Part shown: piece after piece, positions 51,434 through 60,144 of the stretch
How the letters are laid out: every line of letters begins with the position of its first letter
Numbering within the stretch: position 1 is the stretch's first letter
Origin: Corallococcus sp. EGB
GTDB lineage: Bacteria > Myxococcota > Myxococcia > Myxococcales > Myxococcaceae
Reading direction: 5' to 3'
Assembly (NCBI RefSeq): GCF_019968905.1
Contig: NZ_CP079946.1
Span: 2,976,001 to 3,040,000 of the forward strand
Length of the DNA: 64,000 nucleotides
Program-made: the position numbers and the translations under genes
Notes under the pieces: model-generated
Database searches by the model: none
Told to the model about the DNA's origin: nothing
What the model saw: the letters and a program-made list of their open reading frames with translations, nothing else

Positions 51434-54400
51434 CCTCCAAGACATTCTTGTCCTCTCACGGAAAAAACATGCCTTACGCCAGACGTATCCTTGCGACCGC
51501 CTGCCTTGTCCTGCTCGGGGCATTCGCAGGCTGTACGGAGGAGATTCCCTTTGCGCCGGTTCCAGAAGAGGTCGTTCAACAGCTCACTGCGGAGCGGCCC
51601 CAGGCAGGTGGCGGGCGGAGCGCGACCCGCCTGTCGGACGGACGCTGGTTGCTATTGGGGGGCGAAACCGCGTCCGCTGCGGCGTCCCTCCAGATCGGGC
51701 CCGGGCGCGTCGAGCCGATGTCCCGGGGCATGGTCTCGGCGCGGTCGGGCCAGACGGCGACCGTGGTTCCAGGAGGCCGGGTCCTGGTGGTGGGCGGCCG
51801 TGACGCCACGGGCCGACTCGTCGAGGCGGCCGAGTGGTTCTCCGCGGATGACGCAGTCTTCGTGAGCGCGGCGGAGGTCCACCCGTCGCCGCGGGCGCGG
51901 CATTCCGCCACGGTATTGACGGACGGCCGGGTACTTTTCGCGGGCGGAGAGACTGCCGACGCGCGGACCAGTGACACGGCGGAGGTGCTGGATACGCGCA
52001 CGCTCCAGGTGAGGCGCCTGTCCTCGCGCATGCAGGTGGCCCGCGCCGGGCACACGGCCGTGCTGCTTCCGGACGGCCGCGTGTTGCTCGCTGGGGGCGA
52101 CGCGCCCGGGGCGGTCCCCACCGCCGAAATCTTCGATCCGGCGCGAGACGAGTTCGTCCGCGTGGATGTCTCCGAGCGCGAACGGCTGCCAGGGCCGGAT
52201 GCCGCACTGGCGATCACGGGCTCACTGCCCAAGGACAAGGACCCTGCGGTGCCGGGGCAGGTCCTGCTGGCGGTGCGGCTGAGCCACCCCGTGGTTCAGG
52301 ACGACGGGGCCTCCATCACCCTCGTGGGGCCCCTGGGTGAAGTCGCGGGGGAGCACACCTTCGCGGAAGAGGGGCGGCTGATCTTCTTCCGTCCCGCGCA
52401 GGCGCTGCTGCCTGCTACGGCCTACACGCTCTACGTGCAGGGGTTGCGGGACGCGAAGCACCGCGAGTTGCCGCTCACCACGGTAGGTTTCATCACCGCG
52501 ACGCTAGCGGCGGGTGAAGGCCGTCCGGACACCCGGCTGCCGCGGCCGCAGCTGAGCCGTCCCAAGGCCTTGGCGCAGCCGACGGCGTCCCTGCGGCATC
52601 TGGAGAAGCGGGGCGCGGATGGCCGCTACGATTGGCGCGCGCCTGAGCGGCCCCTCTTCGATGATGGGGAGACTTGGTTGCCGGGCCCGGAGAATCTCAC
52701 GGGCCGCTGGCGCTCGCGGGAGCCCCACGTGACGCCGGTGGAGCCACTCCAGGCTGCTCCTGGAGTCACAGCTCTCTCCGGGCGGGTGGTGCGCCTCAAT
52801 GGCAGGCCTCTGGCGGGCGTGCGGATCGTGGTGCGTGGCGTGGCGACGATGACGGATGCCCAGGGCCGCTTCCTCGTGGAGGGGCTCAACCCCGGCGGAC
52901 AGACCTTGGAGGTCAATGGCCAGACGGCCAACCACGGCGCTGTCCGCTACGGCCTGTTCTTCATGCACGTCGACCTCAAGGAGGGCATCACCAACCCCCT
53001 GGGCCACACGGTGTGGATGACCCGGCTGGATCCCCAGGGAACGGTCGCTATCCCGAGCCCCACGACGGAGGAGATTGCGGTGACGACGCCCGCCATCCCC
53101 GGCTTGGAACTGCGGCTGCCTCCCGGGACGGTGGTCCGCGACCGTGCAGGCAACCTGCTCACGGAGATCAACATCACGCCGCTGCCCATCAACCAGGCTC
53201 CGTTCCCGCTTCCCAACCTGGAGATGCCGCTCTACTTCACGCTCCAGCCGGGCGACGCGCGCTTCGAGGGGATGTCGCCGGGCTTCAGCGGCGCGAAGCT
53301 GTACTACGCCAACTATCGGGGCGAGCTGCCCGGGGCGAAGGCCAACTTCTGGAGCTATGACGCGAACGCCAGCGGCTGGTTCGCCTATGGCCTGGGCAGC
53401 GTCAGCGCGGATGGCCGCCAGGTGATTCCCGACGATGGCGTGGCCCTCTATGGCTTCGTCGGCGCTGGCTACAGCAACCCGGACGCCCCTCCTCCGCAGG
53501 TGGGCGGCGGCTGCAACGGTCAGTGCTGCAGCGAGAGCTCGGGTGGGAATTGCTCGGGTGGATCCGCCGGCAGGCCGGGGAGTTCCACCGGTGGCGACCC
53601 GGTCCAGCTTGCCTCCGGCCAATTCATCAACCACGAGGTTGACCTCGTCGTCGCGGACATCATTCCTCTCCAGGTGGAGCGCACCTACCGCTCGTTGGAT
53701 CTGACGCGCAGGCAGTTCGGCGTCGGAATGGTCAGCAACTACGAGTACTTCCTTTGGCGGTCAACGCTCGACTTCACGGAGTACGAACTGGTCAAGCCGG
53801 ACGGAACCCGCATCCGGTATGAGCGGATCTCTTCCGGCACGGATGACGCGTCAGCGATCTTCCAGACGACGTACCCGGGCCCCTTGGCCGGTTCACGCAT
53901 CCTCCACAATCTGGACTACAAGGGATGGGACCTGGTCTTCCGGGACGGAAGCCGCTGGACGTTCAATCATGCCCACCGGTTGGCTCGGATGGCGGACCGC
54001 TTTGGCAATGCGGTGACCATCACCCGTCAGTCTGAGAACTCAGGGCCCATTGTCCGGTTGGATGGCCCCTCTGGACGCTGGGTGGAGTTCACCATCGGCA
54101 CCAGTACCAACAACATGGGTCTGGCCACCCAGGCCAAGGACCACACGGGACGAACCGTCACATACACGTACGACACCCAGGGCCGGCTGACCCAGGTGAC
54201 CGACGTCATGGGCAAGTCCCGCCAGTACACGTACAACACCTCCAATTACATCGAGACGGTGGTGGACGAGGAGAACCGGCTCGTCGTCCAGAACGAGTAC
54301 GGGGCGAAGGGCAGGGTGTCCAAGCAGACGCTCGCGGATGGGAGCACCTACGAGTTCACGTACCAACTGGGGCTCGTCGAGCAGTGCCTGCCGCAAGGCG

Positions 54401-56898
54401 GCTGCAACGTCCGTGATGGCGAGCAGATCGTCCGGACCGATGTGAAGGATCGCTCGGGACAGACACGGCGTGTGTCGTTCCTTTCCGGTTACATCACCAA
54501 GGACATCTATCCCCTGGGAACGGCGGAGGAGCGCGAGACGAACTTCGAGTTGGACTCGTCCACCGGCCGGATGGATGCGGTGGTTGACGCCATGGGCCGC
54601 CGCACGGAGTACGAATACGACGCCTGGGGAAACGTCACCCAGGTCACGGGTCTGGCGGGAACGCCCCAGGCCGCGTCGACCCAATACACGTACACCTCGA
54701 CCCAACAGATCGCCACCGTCGAGGACGAACTCGGCCATGTCACGGAGTACCAGTACGACGCCCAGGACAACCTGACGAGCATCGAGGACGCGACGGGCCG
54801 GACCCGCGAGTACACGTATGATTCGCAGGGGAGGCTGCTGACAGTGCGAGCTGGCACGGATGCACCGCTCACCCTCACGTATGAGGGGGCGGACGTCATC
54901 GCGGTGACGAGCGGCACCGGTTTGATGACCGAGTATTCCCACGACGCCCTGGGGCGGGTTGTCACCCGGCGCAGCCCGGGAGGACATGTTGATCACTATG
55001 AATACGACGGCCGCGACCGTCTGACCCGCTACACCAATGCCACTGGGGCTGTCGTCGAGTTCGCCTATGACAACTCAGGGCGGATCGTCGCGAGCAAGGA
55101 CGCTCGGGGTCAGCTGACAAGCTATGTCTACAACAACCTGGGACTGGTTTCCGAGCGGATGGACCCCCTGGGGCAGACGGAGACGTATTCGTACGATTCT
55201 GCGGGACGTTTGAAGTCCTTGAAGGACCGCAAGGGGCAGGTGAGCGGCTGGAGCTATGACTCCTCTGGCGCGATGGTCCAGGCCGGTTTCGGTGCGACGT
55301 CGACAACGCCGACGGCGTACTCCAACACCATTTCCTACGTGTATGACCTGGGTGGCCGGCTCATTCGCATGGAAGACAGCCTGGGACCGGTAGTCTCCCA
55401 GACCTATGACGGCATGGATCGTCCCCTGCAGGAAGTGTCCCCGAATGGCACGGTTGACTACAGCTACGACGTCGCTGGGAGGCTGACGAGCATGACAGCC
55501 ACCGGGCAGTCACCCGTCACCTACACCTACGACGACTCGGGGCGAGTAACTTCCCTCGTCCAGGGCACCAGCGCGGTCTCCTTTACGCATGATGCTGTTG
55601 GTCGCCGACAGTCCGTGATCCTCCCTAACGGGGTATCGCAGCACTACTCCCGTGACCTGGCGGGACAACTGACTGCCATCACCTACAAGCAGGGGACGGT
55701 CGTGGTGGGGGACCTGAGCTACACCTACGACGACGACGGGAACCGCGTCACTGTGGGCGGGACCCAAGCCCGGACGGGCTTGCCGAACGCCGCTTCTGGA
55801 GCCGTCTACAACGTGGCGAGCCAGTTGACGACCTGGAATGGTCAAACGCTGTCCTACGACGCCAATGGAAACCTGACTTCAGACGGCACGCGGACCTATA
55901 CGTGGGATGTCCGCAATCAACTGACTCAGATCAGCACTGGCGCGGGCACGCTCGCCACGTTCCTTTATGAGCCGACCGGAAGGCGTTCCCGCAAGATGGT
56001 GTCCGGGACTGCGGAGGACTATCTCTACAGCGGAAGCAACTTCATCCAGGTTCAATCACTGGCTGGGACGACCGACCTCCTGACCGGGTTCGGGCAGGAT
56101 GAGGTGTTCATCCAGACTTCATCTCTGGGGTCGCAGGGCTACCTGACGGATGCGATGCGGTCGACGGTCGCGCTGGTGGACGGCAGCGGTGCCCTGAGCG
56201 CGACGTATGCCTACGAGCCCTATGGCAAGACCGCTTCCATGGGGACGACAGCCGGAAACAGGCAGACCTTTACGGGACGCGAGGACGACAACACGGGGCT
56301 GCTCTACTTCCGCGCCCGTTACTATGATCCTTCCACAGGTCGGTTCCTGCAAGAGGAACCGCTCGCACACCTCCCCAGGGCGCTTCAGGCGTACGCGTTG
56401 ATGGGACAGGGATTGCCAGTCTATGCGTACGGCTCGAACAACCCGCTTGCGTACAACGACCCAAGCGGACTGGCTCCCGGCGATGCGTTCTCAAGTCCTG
56501 ACCAAGCTGCGAAGGACGCCATGAGGTCGATGCTGAATGATAAGAGGTTTTCGGATTCCAGGTCGACTTCAGAGTGGGGTGGCTGGATTTATAGGCTCGA
56601 AGGCACGCACGATTACTATGCGACAGACTGGCACCAGGGGATTGGTGGGAAGATAACGTTCAAGAGGGATTGGCTCCCTAAGGGAGCTGTCGCCTGCGGG
56701 ACGTATCATAGCCACACGTATGGGGAGAATTTGTCAGAAGGCGAGAATCAGGACATCGACAACGCCAAGAAGCATAGGCTTGACTATTATATGATTTCGA
56801 AGATGAATAATATGTACGTGTTTTATTGGGATTACACGTATACGGAAATGGTGGATGGGGAGCAGGAAGTGTTTAATGTTGTCCTCCCTGTCAAGTGA
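51430..56898 (+). CDS. RHS-repeat lipoprotein with C-terminal JAB/DUF4329-like toxin tip
   Basis: This 1822-residue polymorphic toxin has a lipobox LGAFAGC near residue 36. Four kelch-type repeats (51608-52140, each ending LLLGGE/LAGGD-like) are followed by a carboxypeptidase-regulatory-like domain (52780-52925) and a Cys/Gly hinge (53505-53594). The RHS entry segment has PLQVERTYRS, many YD repeats run over 54150-56000, and the core end motif is RARYYDPSTGRF (56308). The last 140 residues form the variable tip: SEWGGWIY (Glu codon 56572) and TYHSHTYGENLS (His codons 56707 and 56713) give a Glu/HxH/Ser arrangement like JAMM metalloproteases. The ATG at 51430 overlaps the upstream stop, although the frame is open further back. 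The likely immunity gene follows after 6 bases. Confidence 0.92.
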   Translation: MTSKTFLSSHGKNMPYARRILATACLVLLGAFAGCTEEIPFAPVPEEVVQQLTAERPQAGGGRSATRLSDGRWLLLGGETASAAASLQIGPGRVEPMSRGMVSARSGQTATVVPGGRVLVVGGRDATGRLVEAAEWFSADDAVFVSAAEVHPSPRARHSATVLTDGRVLFAGGETADARTSDTAEVLDTRTLQVRRLSSRMQVARAGHTAVLLPDGRVLLAGGDAPGAVPTAEIFDPARDEFVRVDVSERERLPGPDAALAITGSLPKDKDPAVPGQVLLAVRLSHPVVQDDGASITLVGPLGEVAGEHTFAEEGRLIFFRPAQALLPATAYTLYVQGLRDAKHRELPLTTVGFITATLAAGEGRPDTRLPRPQLSRPKALAQPTASLRHLEKRGADGRYDWRAPERPLFDDGETWLPGPENLTGRWRSREPHVTPVEPLQAAPGVTALSGRVVRLNGRPLAGVRIVVRGVATMTDAQGRFLVEGLNPGGQTLEVNGQTANHGAVRYGLFFMHVDLKEGITNPLGHTVWMTRLDPQGTVAIPSPTTEEIAVTTPAIPGLELRLPPGTVVRDRAGNLLTEINITPLPINQAPFPLPNLEMPLYFTLQPGDARFEGMSPGFSGAKLYYANYRGELPGAKANFWSYDANASGWFAYGLGSVSADGRQVIPDDGVALYGFVGAGYSNPDAPPPQVGGGCNGQCCSESSGGNCSGGSAGRPGSSTGGDPVQLASGQFINHEVDLVVADIIPLQVERTYRSLDLTRRQFGVGMVSNYEYFLWRSTLDFTEYELVKPDGTRIRYERISSGTDDASAIFQTTYPGPLAGSRILHNLDYKGWDLVFRDGSRWTFNHAHRLARMADRFGNAVTITRQSENSGPIVRLDGPSGRWVEFTIGTSTNNMGLATQAKDHTGRTVTYTYDTQGRLTQVTDVMGKSRQYTYNTSNYIETVVDEENRLVVQNEYGAKGRVSKQTLADGSTYEFTYQLGLVEQCLPQGGCNVRDGEQIVRTDVKDRSGQTRRVSFLSGYITKDIYPLGTAEERETNFELDSSTGRMDAVVDAMGRRTEYEYDAWGNVTQVTGLAGTPQAASTQYTYTSTQQIATVEDELGHVTEYQYDAQDNLTSIEDATGRTREYTYDSQGRLLTVRAGTDAPLTLTYEGADVIAVTSGTGLMTEYSHDALGRVVTRRSPGGHVDHYEYDGRDRLTRYTNATGAVVEFAYDNSGRIVASKDARGQLTSYVYNNLGLVSERMDPLGQTETYSYDSAGRLKSLKDRKGQVSGWSYDSSGAMVQAGFGATSTTPTAYSNTISYVYDLGGRLIRMEDSLGPVVSQTYDGMDRPLQEVSPNGTVDYSYDVAGRLTSMTATGQSPVTYTYDDSGRVTSLVQGTSAVSFTHDAVGRRQSVILPNGVSQHYSRDLAGQLTAITYKQGTVVVGDLSYTYDDDGNRVTVGGTQARTGLPNAASGAVYNVASQLTTWNGQTLSYDANGNLTSDGTRTYTWDVRNQLTQISTGAGTLATFLYEPTGRRSRKMVSGTAEDYLYSGSNFIQVQSLAGTTDLLTGFGQDEVFIQTSSLGSQGYLTDAMRSTVALVDGSGALSATYAYEPYGKTASMGTTAGNRQTFTGREDDNTGLLYFRARYYDPSTGRFLQEEPLAHLPRALQAYALMGQGLPVYAYGSNNPLAYNDPSGLAPGDAFSSPDQAAKDAMRSMLNDKRFSDSRSTSEWGGWIYRLEGTHDYYATDWHQGIGGKITFKRDWLPKGAVACGTYHSHTYGENLSEGENQDIDNAKKHRLDYYMISKMNNMYVFYWDYTYTEMVDGEQEVFNVVLPVK

Positions 56899-56904
56899 GT
56901 CGTC

Positions 56905-57333
56905 ATGCGCAAGTCGGGTCTGGGAGTTGTTGTAGGCCTTGCTCTGGTGGACCTCTCCTGTCGACATTTGACGGGGCCATCCGATCTGATGGGGAAACCG
57001 CTACTTGTTTGCGTCTCGGTTTCCACCGCGAACCTGCCCAATTGCAGGAGCGTCGGAGGGGAGTATCGAGAGGCCTTGGAGATTGCGAGTCAGGAGTTTG
57101 AGCGAGAGCTTTCGCAAATCCTGAAAGGCAGCGAACCACCTACCGATGAGGCGCGGTGTCTGGCTCGTCTGGATAGCTACGAGTCTGCCGTGGGGATCCA
57201 GGATGAGAATATTGACGTGCATTTCATTGCGACGAATGTTTGCGTGGGGCCAGATGACGTGTGGGCAGATGGCGCGACCACATTTCGGTTCCAAAGGGGA
57301 AGCCTTCGGTTCCAGAGGCTCAGGACTGAGTGA
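56905..57333 (+). CDS. Small exported protein, candidate immunity protein for the RHS toxin
   Basis: This 142-residue protein of unrecognised family starts 6 bases after the toxin stop. It has a signal-like N-terminus (KSGLGVVVGLALVDLSC) that could also be a poor lipobox. It also contains four further Cys (residues 36, 47, 84 and 112, approximate by eye). Base composition is AT-richer than the core genes, like the toxin tip before it. Immediate position downstream of a variable RHS tip and matching composition are the usual signs of a cognate immunity gene. The export signal fits a toxin acting outside the cytoplasm. Confidence 0.72.
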   Translation: MRKSGLGVVVGLALVDLSCRHLTGPSDLMGKPLLVCVSVSTANLPNCRSVGGEYREALEIASQEFERELSQILKGSEPPTDEARCLARLDSYESAVGIQDENIDVHFIATNVCVGPDDVWADGATTFRFQRGSLRFQRLRTE

Positions 57334-57380
57334 ACGGGCATGCGTAGTTGCAATCCGTGCATGAACAGAAATGGGGGCTA

Positions 57381-58597
57381 AACGACCACGCATGAATCCC
57401 GAGCGGCTCGGAGGGTAGGCAGGCGCCGGAGGAGGAAGGAAAGAGGCAGGAGCTCGCGCCGTTCGGCCTTGTGTGCGCAAGAACCGGATGAAGATGCGAG
57501 CCCTGCCTCAGGGACGGCAACGGCTACGCCTGCGATGTCCTGATCGCAGGCCGCTGATTCGCTGGGGAGAGAGGACTGGCTGCCCGCTCACCCTGCGGCG
57601 GTGCCTGGCGGTAGCGAAGGTGGCCAGTGGACAGTCACGAGCGCAAGCTGCGCGGCAAGTGCTGTGCGCCACGTCCACAGTGGTGTCCGCGGTTCAGCGC
57701 TTCCAGCACTCAGGCCGAGAAGGCCTTTTGGACGGACGCGCTCAGAATGGGCAGCGCAAAGTGGACGAGCGACTCCGGCAGACGTTGTGCCGGGTGCTGG
57801 AAGGCACGCCGCAGCAGAGCGGCTGGCGGCGCACGACGTGGACGCGCGAGTTACTGGTTCGCAAGTTGACGAGGCGAGGCCGGGTGCGGGTTTCGCCCGC
57901 GACGATGGGACGCGCTTGGGCCTCGGTGGGGGCCAAGAGAAGGCGTCCGCGTCCCGTGGTGCGCTGCCCCTGGCCGGAGCGCCGACGCCGACGGCGCCTC
58001 TGGCAGCTGAAATGCCGTGCGGCCTTCGCCCGGCCCGGCGAGCCTGTGCTTTTCGAGGACGAGATGGACGTACACCTCAACCCGAAAATCGGCCCCGACT
58101 GGACGTTGCCTGGACAGCGCAGAGCGGTCGTCACCCCGGGCAGCAACCAGAAGCGTTTCGTGGCGGGGGCGCTGGATGCGCGAACGGCTCGGGTAACTTG
58201 GGTGCAGGGGAGAAGAAGACGAATGCGCTTTTCATCGCCCTGGTGCGCGCCGTGGACGCTGCCTATCCCAGAGCGAAGCGTCTGCATTTCATCCTCGACA
58301 ATGCCGCCACCTACTCCAGCAAGAAGACGCAGAAGGCGCTGGAGTCACTGGGCGAGCGGCTGGTGCTGCACTTCCTGCCGCCGTACTGCCCCGAGGGCAA
58401 CCGCATTGAACGCCTGTGGTGGGACGTGCACGCCAACGTCACCCGCAACCACCGCTGCAAGAAGATGGAGGCGCTCATGGCCGAGGTGGATGCCTACCTC
58501 GACGTGCGCAACACGCAGAAGACGGCCAGCCCCTCGCTGCGCGTCGCGCCTACTCGACGCGCAGCGTGAGACCGTTCGAGAATTACGATCGGTCATT
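57381..58597 (+). mobile_element. IS630-family insertion sequence
   Basis: The element is 1217 bp and flanked by TA on both sides (57379-57380 and 58598-58599), the target duplication of this family. Its ends start AACGACC and finish GGTCATT. The terminal inverted repeats match at about two thirds of 30 positions (57377-57406 against 58572-58601). It contains one frameshifted transposase gene. It separates the immunity candidate from the remnant of a Cys-rich gene. Confidence 0.85.
57473..58569 (+). pseudogene. IS630-family transposase, frameshifted
   Basis: The N-terminal part (GTG at 57473; HTH with VSAVQRFQHSGREGLLDG, then LFEDEMDVHLNPKIGPDW with the first catalytic Asp) is in one frame up to VTWVQG. 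The family sequence then continues in the -1 frame as NALFIALVRAVDAAYP, FILDNAATYSS (second Asp) and YCPEGNRIERLWWDVH (Glu). The switch falls at GGGG (58207-58210), as if one G had been lost. Programmed -1 slippage is the alternative. All three catalytic acidic residues are present across the two frames. Confidence 0.82.
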
Positions 58598-58602
58598 TAG
58601 CG

Positions 58603-58794
58603 GGCAGCTGTGGGAATGGTCTCGTATGTGCCGGCCGCACAAATTTTGCTCACATTGATGCGGGGTCTATCTGTGAGCTTGTTTGTGAACCGAGGCGCGA
58701 GGGCTCATGCCCTGCGGGGTGGATTTGCGTGATGACAGCGGATGGCCGAGCCTCGGGGCTTCCCGGACATTGCATCCGTGCTTCGGAAATGTGA
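58603..58794 (+). pseudogene. 3' remnant of a Cys-rich exported protein gene cut by IS630
   Basis: Reading out of the IS630 right end, 63 codons remain open with seven Cys in the pattern SCGNGLVC, SICELVC, SCPAGWIC and GHC, then a stop 3 bases before the next ATG. Such Cys-rich tails are common in myxobacterial lipoproteins. Removing the IS and one TA leaves the frame open only for about 15 further codons upstream, without a signal peptide, so the original 5' part seems lost. The frame is too short to appear as a standard gene call. Confidence 0.65.
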
Positions 58795-58797
58795 CGA

Positions 58798-59187
58798 ATG
58801 AGCGCGACCTTCCATGAAATGAAAGTGGCGCCGCCCCCGCTGGTGGTCCGGGTTGCCATGGTCGTGTCCGCTCTGGTTTGGATCTACCACCTCTTCATTC
58901 TGCTGCCGCCTCCACTCAGTTGGTTTCTCGCCGACCTCCTGCGAGGCATGCTCCATGGCTTTGCACTGGTGGTCATCGGGTTGGGCGTGGTGTCGCTCTT
59001 CTCGCGCCGGGAGCCGCTGCCGCGATGGCGTTGGACGTGGGTGGTGTGGCTCATTGTGGCCGTCGGGTGGTTTCCCATCACGATTCTGGTGAGTGTGGTG
59101 GTTGGATACAGTCCAGTCTTCCTGGTTCTGTGGGGTGTAGGGCTTCCATTGCTTCTGCTCGCGGAGCACCGTGCTCCTGTGCGGTGA
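58798..59187 (+). CDS. Small membrane protein, function unknown
   Basis: This 129-residue protein has three or four hydrophobic segments (ALVWIYHLFILLPP, LHGFALVVIGLGVVSLF, WVVWLIVAVGWFPITILVSVVV, VFLVLWGVGLPLLLL). It starts 3 bases after the Cys-rich remnant and ends just before the next start, so the four genes from 58603 to 60060 look like one operon that has lost its head. No family is recognised. Confidence 0.75.
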   Translation: MSATFHEMKVAPPPLVVRVAMVVSALVWIYHLFILLPPPLSWFLADLLRGMLHGFALVVIGLGVVSLFSRREPLPRWRWTWVVWLIVAVGWFPITILVSVVVGYSPVFLVLWGVGLPLLLLAEHRAPVR

Positions 59188-59198
59188 GGATGACGGTC

Positions 59199-59768
59199 AT
59201 GGCTTCCGTGAGAAGAGAAGTCCTGGACGTAGCGGGGGAGTGGTGCCTCCCGTTGGACAAGAAGCAGCGCCTTGACGGCTTGCTGGAACGTGCGTGGCGG
59301 TCGTCCACGCATTTCGCGCTGATCCGGCGGGGGAAGATGCGGGTCGACGCTGCGGATGTCGTCGTGCCCACGCCGGAGTTGAAACGCATTCAGCGTGACT
59401 TCGAGCGGATCCGAGCGGCCGCGGTGGAATCGCTGTGGGTTTCGTCGTGGCCTGGGACGATAACTGCATCCAATGCCGCGTTGTGGGTGCGGTGTCGGAC
59501 GGATGCCGGTGTGCGCTTGCCGTTGAACGACGAGACCGTCTGGAGGGATATTGACGGGTGGGATGACCTCCAATTGTTCGAAGGGCCCAAGCTGAAGCTG
59601 TTCGTCTGCAGCCATGAGGGGTTTGGCGCCGTCTGGGGAAACGAGCGATTCTTCCGGGACCTGGGGACGGTTCCCTCTCGGTGGAAACACAAAACGCATG
59701 AACTGGTGGGGGAGCCCATGGCCCCTGCCGCGTGGTCACTGCTCGTGCAGGGAACGCCCATTCCGTAG
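59199..59768 (+). CDS. Hypothetical cytosolic protein
   Basis: This is a 189-residue soluble protein without signal or membrane segment. The ATG at 59199 has GAGG 9 bases upstream. An in-frame ATG at 59190 abuts the previous stop. The chain is rich in Trp and acidic residues (LWVSSWPGTI, TVWRDIDGWDDLQLFEGP) and ends with WSLLVQGTPIP. I do not recognise it. Its place between two small membrane proteins and near a toxin locus would allow an immunity or accessory role, but there is no motif to support that. Confidence 0.75.
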   Translation: MASVRREVLDVAGEWCLPLDKKQRLDGLLERAWRSSTHFALIRRGKMRVDAADVVVPTPELKRIQRDFERIRAAAVESLWVSSWPGTITASNAALWVRCRTDAGVRLPLNDETVWRDIDGWDDLQLFEGPKLKLFVCSHEGFGAVWGNERFFRDLGTVPSRWKHKTHELVGEPMAPAAWSLLVQGTPIP

Positions 59769-59775
59769 GACGGCC

Positions 59776-60060
59776 ATGCGATTCGTGCAGTTTGTCTGGA
59801 TCTTCGTTGGGGCGTACCTGGGGCCGCTGCCCTTTGTATTTTTCATGGGCCTCTTGCCTGGAGGGTGGACGCGTTGGCTGGTGGGGCTGGACATCCCGTT
59901 AGGGCCAGGGATGAGCCTGCCCGGGCTTGCGGTGATGTTGTTGCTGTCCGCGACACTGGGCGCATTCGCCGCACTCTGGGCCTGGAGGTGGCGCTTCGAG
60001 CGCCGAAACAGGGGCATTTCGGGCAGGGACAGAACGCGGCCGGCGGGTCCTGTGGCCTGA
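59776..60060 (+). CDS. Small membrane protein with two helices
   Basis: This 94-residue protein has two hydrophobic segments (FVQFVWIFVGAYLGPLPFVFF and LAVMLLLSATLGAFAALWAW) and a basic C-terminus (RWRFERRNR), so the tail is probably cytosolic. The ATG at 59776 is 7 bases after the previous stop, with AGGA upstream. The frame is open back to 59614 but overlaps the preceding gene there. Function is unknown. Confidence 0.7.
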   Translation: MRFVQFVWIFVGAYLGPLPFVFFMGLLPGGWTRWLVGLDIPLGPGMSLPGLAVMLLLSATLGAFAALWAWRWRFERRNRGISGRDRTRPAGPVA

Positions 60061-60144
60061 ACCTGCATGGATCCGCCCCTTGGGGGCTCCAGTCAGTGGA
60101 CGGGGTTCATCCTTCACCCACCCCGTGCTAAAACGGGAAGGTCC

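Noticed and set aside
43825..58597. The IS-bounded island as a composite transposon
   Set aside because: The elements at the two ends belong to different families (IS1182/IS5 and IS630) with different inverted repeats, so they cannot mobilise the interior together in the usual way.
59199..59768. Assignment of the hypothetical protein to the myxobacterial SitI/double-CXXCG immunity family
   Set aside because: It lies near a toxin locus, but the defining CXXCG motifs are absent.
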